A stretch of DNA of 11,135 nucleotides. It comes from Lachnospiraceae bacterium (GTDB lineage: Bacteria; Bacillota; Clostridia; Lachnospirales; Lachnospiraceae). The position numbers and the translations under genes are program-made. The notes below the pieces were generated by a model. That model searched no databases. It was not told the DNA's origin and worked only from the letters and a program-made list of their open reading frames with translations. Within the stretch, counting starts at the first letter, position 1; every line of letters starts with the position of its first letter. Shown one piece after another: positions 1 to 6,894 of the stretch. The stretch spans positions 1-11,135 of the forward strand of contig JAJPYH010000265.1 in the NCBI GenBank assembly GCA_021205045.1. The letters are read 5' to 3'.

Positions 1-21
1 GTATAGCACAAAAGCCATTAT

Positions 22-50
22 TTGGCCAGTTATTTATTTTATGTTATACT
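22..50 (+). promoter_or_regulatory. Probable sigma-A promoter of the operon (extended -10)
   Basis: A -35 box TTGGCC at 22-27 (4 of 6 matches to TTGACA) is followed by exactly 17 bp and a -10 box TATACT at 45-50 (5 of 6 matches to TATAAT). A TG dinucleotide at 42-43, one base before the -10, makes it an extended -10 promoter. Transcription would start near position 57, about 225 nt before the first gene. It is the best promoter-like match I saw in the window and sits just where the operon promoter is expected. No operator was recognised. Confidence 0.6.
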
Positions 51-56
51 AGTAGT

Positions 57-281
57 AACATTGCATTTCGATATGCGGCAGATGGCTTCGGGGGCGTACA
101 CGCAGGAATGCTGTGATGTCTGCAGCGGTTTTATTTATGTCTTGCAGTTGCCGTTGAGTGTGTGCGCACGGAAACCGTAAAATATCGTATCGATCATAAT
201 ATTTTCTGAAATCCGGGGGAAAAGCTATACTTTTGCCGATTTTTATGGTAAATTAAACTGTTGTGGGAGGTGAAGCTTCAG
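57..281 (+). promoter_or_regulatory. Long 5' leader of the polysaccharide operon
   Basis: About 225 nt separate the likely transcription start from the first start codon. I see no known riboswitch, T-box or JUMPstart element. Short inverted repeats are present: GCAT/ATGC at about 63-76, GCAGA (78-82) with TCTGC (119-123), the palindrome GTGCGCAC at 162-169, and AAAAG/CTTTT at about 220-234. None is followed by a convincing run of T, so no intrinsic terminator is called. In Bacillota, long leaders before polysaccharide operons can be targets of NusG paralogues such as LoaP. That is only a possibility here, as no such gene lies in the window. Confidence 0.35.
265..272 (+). promoter_or_regulatory. 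Ribosome binding site fixing the dehydratase start at 282
   Basis: GGGAGGTG lies nine bases before the ATG at 282. The in-frame TTG at 261 sits immediately before and partly against this site, so using it would leave no upstream Shine-Dalgarno. The ATG at 282 is therefore the start. Confidence 0.85.
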
Positions 282-2147
282 ATGCAGAGTCAGAGAAAGG
301 GAAAATCGAATATTGTATTTGACCGTCTTTTTGTTATGGTTTTTTTTGACATTCTGTTCATCGTCATCGCTTCTTTTATGGCTATTTATATCCGGTTTGA
401 GTTTAGCTTTAACTCTATCACACCGGTATTTCTGGAGCATTATATCCGTCTGCTCCCCATTACCATTGTCACCACCATTCTTCTGTTCTTCCTTTTTAAG
501 CTATACAGCAGCGTGTGGGAATATGCCAGTACCAATGAACTGGTGAAGCTGATCTGCGCGACTCTCTGTTCTGCCGGGATCCAGCTGATTGTCTCCTATG
601 CGCTGCCGCTTTATATGCCCAGGAGCTATCATGTCCTGTACTGGTTTATGCTGTTCGGACTGACCGGCATTTACCGTTTTGGCGGCCGGATTCTCAAGAA
701 TTTCCATTCCGCGGGCGCGGCGGATAAGCGCACCATGAAAAACGTCATGCTGATCGGCGCCGGCGAGGCTGCCAACGCCATCATCCGGGAGGTGGAGATC
801 AGCAGATATGTGAATATGAAGATTGTGTGCATGATCGACGACGATCCCTCCAGACAGGGGAAATATATGCGGGGCATTCCCATTGTAGGCGGCAGAGATA
901 AGATCATCGACGCGGCTCAGCAGTATCGTGTAGATGAGATTATTTTCGCCATTCCTTCCGCCTCCGCGCAGACAAAAAAAGAGTTTTTTGAAATCTGCAA
1001 GGAGAGCGGCTGCAAGATTGTGACCTTGCCGGGGATGTATCAGCTGATCAATGAGGATGTTTCCATTGCCAAACTCAAGGATGTGGAGATTGAGGATCTG
1101 CTGGGAAGGGAGCCCATCAGGATCAACGTGGACGAGATTCTGGGCTATGTCAGCGGAAAGGTGGTGCTGGTTACCGGCGGCGGAGGCTCCATCGGCAGCG
1201 AGCTGTGCAGACAGATCGCCGCCCACAACCCAAAGCAGCTGATCATTGTGGATATTTATGAGAATAACGCCTATGATATTCAGCAGGAGCTGATCAGAAA
1301 TTACCCGGAGCTGGATTTAAAGACGCTTATTGCGTCTGTGAGGAATACCGCCAGAATTGAGAGTATCATGGAAACCTACCGGCCCGACATTGTCTATCAT
1401 GCGGCAGCCCACAAGCATGTGCCGCTGATGGAGGACAGCCCCCGGGAGGCCATCAAAAACAATGTCTTTGGCACCTACAAGACAGCAAAGGCGGCGGACA
1501 AATACGGCGTGGAAAAGTTTGTGCTGATTTCCACTGACAAGGCGGTCAACCCGACCAATGTCATGGGCGCCAGCAAACGGCTGTGTGAGATGGTGGTGCA
1601 GATGATGAATGAGAAATCGGACACCAACTTTGTGGCGGTGCGCTTCGGCAATGTGCTGGGCAGCAACGGCAGCGTTATTCCTCTGTTCAAAAAGCAGATC
1701 GAGGAGGGCGGCCCGGTGACGGTCACTCATCCGGATATCATCCGTTATTTTATGACCATCTCCGAGGCAGTGTCCCTGGTACTGCAGGCGGGCGCCTACG
1801 CGAAAGGCGGCGAGATTTTTGTGCTGGATATGGGGGAGCCGGTGAAGATCCTGGATCTGGCCGAGAACCTGATTAAATTGTCCGGACACCGTGTAGGAGA
1901 GGACATTGAGATCAAATTTACCGGTCTTCGTCCGGGAGAAAAGATGTATGAGGAGCTTCTGATGAATGAGGAGGGGCTGCAGAAAACAGCCAATCAGAAA
2001 ATTTTTATCGGGAAGCCCATTGATTTTGACAGGAAGCTTTTTGAAACGCAGTTAGAAGGGCTGAATGCGGCCGCCAATGATGAGACCAGTGACATCAGGG
2101 CGGTGATTCAGTCCATTGTACCAACCTATCATTACACAAAGAATTGA
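282..2147 (+). CDS. pglF: Membrane-bound UDP-GlcNAc 4,6-dehydratase (PglF/EpsC/CapD type)
   Basis: This 621-residue nucleoside-diphosphate-sugar dehydratase converts UDP-GlcNAc to UDP-4-keto-6-deoxy-GlcNAc at the inner face of the membrane. Four hydrophobic segments (about 16-38, 57-75, 88-110, 116-134) precede a first nucleotide-binding domain (GAGEAAN near 159) and a second Rossmann domain with TGGGGSIG at 298-305, the NAD site of the extended SDR family. The active-site stretch is STDKAVNPTNVMGASK, with T418, D419, K420, M428 and K432. A Met replaces the usual SDR Tyr, as in the retaining PglF group and unlike the short C5-inverting FlaA1 type. Length fits the long family (about 590-640). 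It is the first gene of the operon. The aminotransferase follows 10 bases after its stop, with the ribosome site overlapping the stop codon. The pglF name rests on the active-site pattern and the neighbouring genes; B. subtilis EpsC is an equally good comparison. Confidence 0.92.
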   Translation: MQSQRKGKSNIVFDRLFVMVFFDILFIVIASFMAIYIRFEFSFNSITPVFLEHYIRLLPITIVTTILLFFLFKLYSSVWEYASTNELVKLICATLCSAGIQLIVSYALPLYMPRSYHVLYWFMLFGLTGIYRFGGRILKNFHSAGAADKRTMKNVMLIGAGEAANAIIREVEISRYVNMKIVCMIDDDPSRQGKYMRGIPIVGGRDKIIDAAQQYRVDEIIFAIPSASAQTKKEFFEICKESGCKIVTLPGMYQLINEDVSIAKLKDVEIEDLLGREPIRINVDEILGYVSGKVVLVTGGGGSIGSELCRQIAAHNPKQLIIVDIYENNAYDIQQELIRNYPELDLKTLIASVRNTARIESIMETYRPDIVYHAAAHKHVPLMEDSPREAIKNNVFGTYKTAKAADKYGVEKFVLISTDKAVNPTNVMGASKRLCEMVVQMMNEKSDTNFVAVRFGNVLGSNGSVIPLFKKQIEEGGPVTVTHPDIIRYFMTISEAVSLVLQAGAYAKGGEIFVLDMGEPVKILDLAENLIKLSGHRVGEDIEIKFTGLRPGEKMYEELLMNEEGLQKTANQKIFIGKPIDFDRKLFETQLEGLNAAANDETSDIRAVIQSIVPTYHYTKN

Positions 2148-2157
2148 GGATCAGGCA

Positions 2158-3435
2158 ATGTTTTTGACGCAGAATCTGAAGAGTACAATCACCCCCTTTC
2201 CCTCCAAACTGTGGCTTTCCTCGCCTACCATGCACGGAACGGAGTTAAAGTATGTGCAGGAAGCCTATGATACCAACTGGATGTCCACGGTGGGGGAGAA
2301 TATCAATGAAGTGGAGAAGCTGGCAAGCAGTAAGGTGGGCTGCCGGTACGCTGTGGCCCTCTCCTGCGGGACAGCGGCTCTGCATATGGCGGTAAAGCTG
2401 GCAGGAGTCAGACCCGGGGAGAAGGTGTTCTGCTCGGATATGACCTTTGACGCTACTGTGAATCCGGTGGTATATGAGGACGGCGTGCCTGTATTTATCG
2501 ATACGGAATACGACACCTGGAATATGGACCCGGCGGCTCTTGAGAAAGCCTTTGAGCTTTATCCCGGGGTTCGCGTGGTGGTGGCCGCACATCTGTACGG
2601 TACGCCGGGAAAAATCAATGAGCTCCGCAAAGTCTGCGGAGAGCATGGAGCGGTTCTTATCGAGGACGCCGCGGAATCCCTGGGAGCGACCTATCAGGGC
2701 ATCCAGACGGGAAGCTTTGGAGATTACAATGCCATCAGTTTTAACGGCAATAAGATCATTACAGGCTCCAGCGGCGGCATGTTTCTGACAGACAGCCTGG
2801 AGGACGCCAATAAGGTGAGAAAGTGGTCCACCCAGTCCAGGGAAAACGCCCCATGGTATCAGCATGAGGAGCTGGGGTATAATTACCGGATGAGCAATGT
2901 GATCGCCGGGATTGTGCGGGGACAGTTCTCTTATCTGGAGGAGCATATCGCGCAGAAGAAGGAGATTTATTACAGATATCAGGAGGGCTTCCAGGGCCTT
3001 CCGGTGCGGATGAATCCCTTTGATCAGGAAAATTCCGAACCCAATTACTGGCTTTCCTGCCTTCTCATTGATGAAGAAGCCATGTGCAGACAGGTCAGGG
3101 GAGAACAGGAAGCGCTGTTTGTCCCGGAGCATGGGAAGAGCTGCCCCACTGAGATTCTGGAAACTCTTGCGAAGTATAACGCAGAGGGACGACCCATTTG
3201 GAAACCCATGCACATGCAGCCTGTTTACCGTATGAATGGTTTTGTGACCAGGGAAGGAAACGGCAGAGGAAAGACCAACGCCTATATCAGCGGCGGCAGT
3301 CTGGGACAGGACGGCAGACCTTTGGACGTGGGCATGGATATCTTCCACAGAGGGCTATGCCTGCCCAGTGACAATAAGATGACAAAAGAGCAGCAGGACA
3401 TTGTGATTGCGCTTGTACGAAGCTGTTTTGAGTAG
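2158..3435 (+). CDS. pglE: DegT/DnrJ/EryC1 family PLP aminotransferase (PglE/EpsN type)
   Basis: A 425-residue pyridoxal-phosphate sugar aminotransferase, expected to transfer the glutamate amino group to the 4-keto sugar made by the preceding dehydratase, giving UDP-4-amino-4,6-dideoxy-GlcNAc in the cytoplasm. The substrate/PLP regions are clear: the N-terminal WLSSPTMHGTE, SCGTAALHMA (phosphate-binding loop), IEDAAESLGA (the Asp that contacts the PLP ring nitrogen), and SFNGNKIITGSSGGM, where K199 is the predicted Schiff-base lysine. RGLCLPSDNKMT near the C-terminus is also typical. The start at 2158 is preferred over in-frame codons inside the upstream gene because GAGGA at 2145-2149 lies eight bases before it. 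At 425 residues it is somewhat longer than Campylobacter PglE (about 386); the extra seems to lie at about 300-400, including a Gly-rich stretch before the RGLCLPSD motif. A 63-base gap without clear signals separates it from the next gene. Confidence 0.9.
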   Translation: MFLTQNLKSTITPFPSKLWLSSPTMHGTELKYVQEAYDTNWMSTVGENINEVEKLASSKVGCRYAVALSCGTAALHMAVKLAGVRPGEKVFCSDMTFDATVNPVVYEDGVPVFIDTEYDTWNMDPAALEKAFELYPGVRVVVAAHLYGTPGKINELRKVCGEHGAVLIEDAAESLGATYQGIQTGSFGDYNAISFNGNKIITGSSGGMFLTDSLEDANKVRKWSTQSRENAPWYQHEELGYNYRMSNVIAGIVRGQFSYLEEHIAQKKEIYYRYQEGFQGLPVRMNPFDQENSEPNYWLSCLLIDEEAMCRQVRGEQEALFVPEHGKSCPTEILETLAKYNAEGRPIWKPMHMQPVYRMNGFVTREGNGRGKTNAYISGGSLGQDGRPLDVGMDIFHRGLCLPSDNKMTKEQQDIVIALVRSCFE

Positions 3436-3498
3436 GTTGTCTGACAGAGAAAAATCGTGGGATGACAATTGGTGTGAAGTTGTTTTGAATGGGGTATT

Positions 3499-4137
3499 AT
3501 GGCAAAACGAAAACAGGGAATTTACGAAAAATTTATCAAGCGCGGGCTGGATCTGATCTGTTCATTGATCGTCATTGTCTTTTTCTGGTGGGTGTACGTC
3601 ATCATCGCGGTTTTAGTGAGAGTGAAGCTGGGCAGCCCGGTGCTTTTCAAACAGGAAAGGCCGGGAAAGGATGAGAAAATCTTTAAGCTTTACAAGTTCC
3701 GCACTATGACGGATGCCAGAGACGGGGATGGAAATCTTTTGCCGGACGAGCAGAGGCTGACCGGATTTGGGAAGACGCTGAGAGCCACCAGTCTGGATGA
3801 ATTACCGGAGATTTTCAATATTTTAAAGGGGGAGATGTCCCTGATCGGTCCCAGACCCCTTCTGGTGCGTTATCTTCCCAGATACAATGAAACCCAGCAC
3901 AGGCGCCATGAGGTTCGGCCGGGTTTGTCCGGCTGGGCCCAGGTGAACGGGCGCAACGCCATCAGCTGGGAGGAAAAGTTTGAACATGATGTCTGGTATG
4001 TGGATCATATCAGCTTTGGGCTGGATATGAAGATTATCCTGATGACGGTGCAGAAGGCTTTCCTTTCCCATGACGGCATCAGCAGCGCCACTTCCGCCAC
4101 CATGGAGGAATTCATGGGAAGTGAAAACGTAAAATAA
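3499..4137 (+). CDS. pglC: Initiating phosphoglycosyl transferase (PglC-like bacterial sugar transferase)
   Basis: This 212-residue monotopic phosphoglycosyl transferase moves a sugar-1-phosphate from its UDP carrier to undecaprenyl phosphate, the first membrane step of the pathway. One hydrophobic re-entrant segment lies at about 16-40, preceded by the basic FIKRGLD. The core motifs are FKQERPG (50-56), KLYKFRTM (63-70), the catalytic dyad D100-E101 in SLDELPE, SLIGPRP (114-120) and RPGLSGWAQVNGRN (140-153). The small size, with no extra N-terminal membrane domain, matches PglC (about 200 residues), not the long WbaP/CpsE type. GGGG at 3491-3494 gives a modest ribosome site. The neighbouring dehydratase, aminotransferase and acyltransferase suggest UDP-diacetylbacillosamine or a close relative as substrate; specificity cannot be read from sequence. 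Confidence 0.92.
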   Translation: MAKRKQGIYEKFIKRGLDLICSLIVIVFFWWVYVIIAVLVRVKLGSPVLFKQERPGKDEKIFKLYKFRTMTDARDGDGNLLPDEQRLTGFGKTLRATSLDELPEIFNILKGEMSLIGPRPLLVRYLPRYNETQHRRHEVRPGLSGWAQVNGRNAISWEEKFEHDVWYVDHISFGLDMKIILMTVQKAFLSHDGISSATSATMEEFMGSENVK

Positions 4138-4149
4138 AGGAGTCTGTCA

Positions 4150-4803
4150 GTGAAAAATTTGCTTATTATAGGCGCAGGCGGCTGCGGCCGGGAAGTACTG
4201 CAGTGGGCGAAGGATGTCAATACTGCCCTGATCAGAGAGGGAAAGCAGCCCAGATGGAACATCAAAGGTTTTCTGGATGACAATCCCCGGGCATTGGATG
4301 GCAAGAAGTGCGATATCTGTGTGCTGAGCAGTGTGGATGATTATGAAATATCAGAAAATGATGAATTTATCTGCAGCATAGGCAGCAGCGTGATCCGCGA
4401 AAGGGTCATGGACAAAATGAAGGAGAGGGGAGCTGCTTTTACGGGGATTGTCCATCCCACGGCGATTGTGGCGGACAGCGCTGTCTTAGGGGAGGCGGTG
4501 ATTATCTATCCCTTTGCCCTGATTTCCGACAATGCGGTCATTGGAGACGGATGTATTGTCAATATGTATTCGTCCATTGCTCATGATTCGAAGCTGGGAA
4601 GATACTGTACCATCAGCGCCCATTGCGATGTGACCGGTATGTGTACTCTGGGAGAGCATGTGTTCATGGGTACCACCTCCAATCTTGTTCCATCAAGCCG
4701 GGTAGGGAACCATGTTTATATCTGCGCCGGGAGTACCGTTATGACGAGGCTGCGGGACGGAGTAAAGGTGCTGGGCTGCCCCGCGAGAAAGGTTGCTTTG
4801 TGA
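4150..4803 (+). CDS. pglD: Sugar N-acyltransferase, PglD/NeuD family left-handed beta-helix
   Basis: A 217-residue protein starting at GTG, with AAAGGAG at 4136-4142 seven bases upstream. The N-terminal part (LLIIGAGGCGREV, then FLDDNP near residue 43) is the Rossmann-like UDP-sugar binding domain of the family. From about residue 95 the imperfect hexapeptide repeats of a left-handed beta-helix appear (IVHPTAIVADSAVLGEAVII, and GRYCTISAHCDVTG). H145 in SSIAHDSKLG matches the catalytic His of PglD. Known PglD uses acetyl-CoA to acetylate the C4 amine of UDP-4-amino-4,6-dideoxy-GlcNAc. Here the gene sits directly before an acyl carrier protein and an FkbH-like gene, so an acyl-ACP donor is a real alternative (inference). 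It could also be an O-acetyltransferase of the NeuD type. The length is typical. Confidence 0.85.
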   Translation: MKNLLIIGAGGCGREVLQWAKDVNTALIREGKQPRWNIKGFLDDNPRALDGKKCDICVLSSVDDYEISENDEFICSIGSSVIRERVMDKMKERGAAFTGIVHPTAIVADSAVLGEAVIIYPFALISDNAVIGDGCIVNMYSSIAHDSKLGRYCTISAHCDVTGMCTLGEHVFMGTTSNLVPSSRVGNHVYICAGSTVMTRLRDGVKVLGCPARKVAL

Positions 4804-4958
4804 AGAATTGCCCTGGAAGAATAGCTTTGCAAATAATTGACCTGCGGAGGATAGCTTTGCAAAATAATTGCCCTGTAAAGGATAGCTCTGCAAAACAATT
4901 GACTGACGGAGACTGCTCTGTAAAATCATTGACCTGTGAAGGAGAATACGTAAAATGA
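4800..4958 (+). CDS. Possible 52-residue linker ORF across the repeat array
   Basis: A GTG at 4800 overlaps the stop of the acyltransferase by four bases (GTGA), and the frame stays open for 52 codons until a TGA at 4956-4958 that overlaps the ATG of the acyl carrier protein by four bases (ATGA). AGAAAGG ends seven bases before the GTG. The product would be a repetitive peptide (units such as NCPGRIALQ, then IIDLRRIALQ), Cys- and Lys-containing, with no recognised domain. It may work only as a translational bridge that keeps ribosomes moving to the ACP gene. An open frame of this size occurs by chance roughly once in ten or so trials, so this is a weak call. Confidence 0.25.
   Translation: MKNCPGRIALQIIDLRRIALQNNCPVKDSSAKQLTDGDCSVKSLTCEGEYVK
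4806..4952 (+). repeat. Degenerate tandem repeat, five units of about 30 bp
   Basis: Five consecutive units begin with AATTG or CATTG at 4806, 4835, 4866, 4897 and 4927 (spacings 29, 31, 31 and 30). Each has the pattern ATTG(A/C)C(C)TG, then a purine-rich run like AAGGA or GGAGGA, then a GCT(T/C)TGCAAA-like end. Units 2 and 3 are most alike. The last unit carries the ribosome-binding site of the acyl carrier protein gene (AAGGAG at 4939-4944), and its end GTAAAATGACC contains the ATG start. The array looks like repeated duplication of the ribosome-site/start region, followed by drift. Confidence 0.75.
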
Positions 4959-5176
4959 CCGAAGAAAAATTTCTGGAATTTATTGCGGATATTATGGATG
5001 TGGATGTTGCTGAGATTTCGATGGATACCGGATATAAGGTGTATCCGGAATGGGATTCTCTGATGATGCTCAATCTGATTATGGAGATCGAGGAGGAGTA
5101 CCAGGTTCGTATCCCCCTGGAAAGGGTGGGAGAAATTAAAACCCTGGGGGATATGTATGACATGATCAGAAAGTAA
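4955..5176 (+). CDS. Acyl carrier protein
   Basis: A 73-residue, acidic, helical protein with the phosphopantetheine attachment motif DSL in YPEWDSLMMLNLI; S35 would carry the 4'-phosphopantetheine arm. Length and the later EEYQVRIPLERVGEIKTLGDMY region match stand-alone acyl carrier proteins. AAGGAG ends ten bases before the ATG. It is not next to fatty-acid genes; the FkbH-like protein follows after 23 bases. It therefore probably holds the glyceryl-type thioester made by that protein and presents it to an acyltransferase in the cluster (inference). A phosphopantetheinyl transferase is not in the window and would act from elsewhere. Confidence 0.93.
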   Translation: MTEEKFLEFIADIMDVDVAEISMDTGYKVYPEWDSLMMLNLIMEIEEEYQVRIPLERVGEIKTLGDMYDMIRK

Positions 5177-5199
5177 AGGATCTGTAAGAGGAACGGCAA

Positions 5200-6864
5200 A
5201 TGGCAAAACGAAAACTGGCGATATTGTCCAATATTACGGTGGACCTGATCCGGATGAAGCTGTCCTCCCGATTTGATATATACATTCCGGAAGGCTTTGA
5301 TACCTGGATTCTGGAGTGTCTGAATCCGGAAAGCGGAATTTATACGGGAAAAGTGGATGCTGTTGTGATTCTGCTGGACGGCACGGCGGCTTCCGGCTGG
5401 GAAAGCCTGGAGGAGGCGGAGGAAACCCTGAATTCCTGGAAACAGGGCATTCTGGCGCTGACGGGGAATATGACGGAGGTGCTTGTTTTTATTTCCACGG
5501 TGGATTTCCGCTTAAACCGCATCCGGGCGCTGGAGGAGAGACAATACCGGATATCTTTGCAGAATGAGTGGTATCAGTTTGCGCAGGAGATTGCGGAGAG
5601 GACGGACAATGTCTATGTCTTTGACCTGGCGGATGTGATTGCCGACATGGGCAGAAAGCAGTTCTATTCCGACAAAATGTGGTATATGAGCAGTATGCCC
5701 TACTCCAGAGAAGGACTGAAAGCCGTTTGCAATGTGATCACCAATCTGATGGGCAGTGCCTTTGACACCAGAAAAAAGATCATTGCCCTGGATCTGGACA
5801 ATACCCTGTGGGGAGGGGTGGCCGGGGAGGACGGACCGGAAGGAATCGAACTTTCCAATCATAAGGAAGGCCAGAGATTCTATGATTTTCAGAGGCAGCT
5901 TCTGGAGATGAACAAACGAGGCGTCCTTCTGACCCTGGTTTCCAAGAATAATCCTGAGGATGTGGAGCCGGTTTTGAGAGAGCATCCCTTTATGCTGTTA
6001 AAGGAAGAGCATTTTGTTTCTCCCAAAATCAACTGGCAGGAAAAGGCTGTCAATTTAAAGGAGCTGGAGGCAGAATTGAATCTGACCGAATCCTCCTTTA
6101 TCTTTGTGGATGATAATCCGGCAGAGAGAGAAGGAGTGAAGGCCGGCTGCCCTCAGGCGGAGGTCGCGGATTTCCCTGATGACACCACCCAGCTGGCGGC
6201 ATTCGCGGAAAAGCTATATGTGGATCAGCTCAGACCCCTGAGAATTTTGAAGGAAGACCTGAATAAAACCCGGATGTACCAGAATGAAGAGCTGAGGAAA
6301 AAGGATGCCGCGGCCAGTCTCAATCTGGAGGATTATCTGGCGAAGCTGGAGATGAGAGCGGATATTCATCGGATGCGGGACAGTGAGATGGACCGCGTGG
6401 TTCAGCTTTGCGGAAAGACCAATCAGTTTAATGTGACCACAAAAAGATATTCCAGAAATGAGATCTGTGAAATAGCGGCCCGGCCTCAGAACGCGGTGTA
6501 TGTAGCTTATCTGTCAGATAAATACGGGGAAAGCGGACTGACGGGCGTGGTGATTTTGCTGGGCGAAGGGGAGGAAATAAGGATCGACTCCTTCCTGATG
6601 AGCTGCCGTGTCATGGGGCGTAAGCTTGAGGATGTGATTATGAATGAGCTGATTTGGCATTACTGTTCTGATACGGCTGTTTTTACAGCGGAGTATATTC
6701 CTACCTCTAAAAATCTTCCGGTGAAGGATTTGTATGACCGGCTGGGATTTTCTCTGAGTCATGAGCAAAACGGCGTGAAAGAGTACCGGGCTGTGCTGAA
6801 GGATTATCAGCGCCGGGAGTTTCCCTTTTATCAGGAAATCTGTTTTGAAAGCGGAAAATTGTAA
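5200..6864 (+). CDS. FkbH-like HAD-IIIC family protein (glyceryl-ACP forming type)
   Basis: A 554-residue three-part protein. Residues 1 to about 190 form an N-terminal region that in this family resembles an SGNH-hydrolase fold. The HAD domain follows, with motif I DLDNTLWGG (D198, D200), a SKNN motif at 248-251 and the acidic VDDNPAERE (D304, D305). The C-terminal third is GNAT-like and contains the family signature SCRVMGRKLE with C469. Characterised FkbH proteins take 1,3-bisphosphoglycerate, remove phosphate and load the glyceryl group onto an acyl carrier protein, usually for methoxymalonyl or tetronate polyketides. The partner ACP is immediately upstream, but no ketosynthase is present, so sugar decoration is the likelier end use (inference). 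AGAGGAA at 5187-5193 supports the ATG. The size fits full-length FkbH-like proteins (about 550-600), larger than minimal FkbH (about 360). Confidence 0.88.
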   Translation: MAKRKLAILSNITVDLIRMKLSSRFDIYIPEGFDTWILECLNPESGIYTGKVDAVVILLDGTAASGWESLEEAEETLNSWKQGILALTGNMTEVLVFISTVDFRLNRIRALEERQYRISLQNEWYQFAQEIAERTDNVYVFDLADVIADMGRKQFYSDKMWYMSSMPYSREGLKAVCNVITNLMGSAFDTRKKIIALDLDNTLWGGVAGEDGPEGIELSNHKEGQRFYDFQRQLLEMNKRGVLLTLVSKNNPEDVEPVLREHPFMLLKEEHFVSPKINWQEKAVNLKELEAELNLTESSFIFVDDNPAEREGVKAGCPQAEVADFPDDTTQLAAFAEKLYVDQLRPLRILKEDLNKTRMYQNEELRKKDAAASLNLEDYLAKLEMRADIHRMRDSEMDRVVQLCGKTNQFNVTTKRYSRNEICEIAARPQNAVYVAYLSDKYGESGLTGVVILLGEGEEIRIDSFLMSCRVMGRKLEDVIMNELIWHYCSDTAVFTAEYIPTSKNLPVKDLYDRLGFSLSHEQNGVKEYRAVLKDYQRREFPFYQEICFESGKL

Positions 6865-6894
6865 GAATGAACGGCTGATGGAGAGGACAAAGGG

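Noticed and set aside
73..180. A 35-codon ORF in the leader (begins MRQMASGAYTQECC) that might be a regulatory leader peptide.
   Set aside because: It has no ribosome-binding site before the ATG, and an open frame of this length is common by chance. The codons show no amino-acid run typical of attenuation and no terminator follows.
215..259. A second promoter just before the dehydratase, around the AT-rich TGGTAAATT.
   Set aside because: The -10 match is weak and no -35 box lies at suitable spacing.
261..281. TTG at 261 as the start of the dehydratase gene.
   Set aside because: The good Shine-Dalgarno at 265-272 lies inside that extension and is correctly spaced for the ATG at 282.
501..1226. 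Long open frames on the minus strand, here and at 1317-1889, 2245-3348 and 5512-5985.
   Set aside because: They are antisense to genes with clear family motifs, lack domain-like sequence of their own and follow the codon periodicity of the plus-strand genes.
2116..2157. An upstream in-frame start for the aminotransferase, overlapping the dehydratase gene.
   Set aside because: The ATG at 2158 has GAGGA at proper spacing, and the extension (MYQPIITQRIED) has no family counterpart that I recognise.
3436..3498. An internal promoter or terminator in the 63-base gap before the phosphoglycosyl transferase.
   Set aside because: No -35/-10 pair with normal spacing and no GC-rich hairpin with a T-run could be found.
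4806..4952. The repeat array as a CRISPR.
   Set aside because: Units are directly adjacent without unique spacers, are degenerate, and no cas gene is present.
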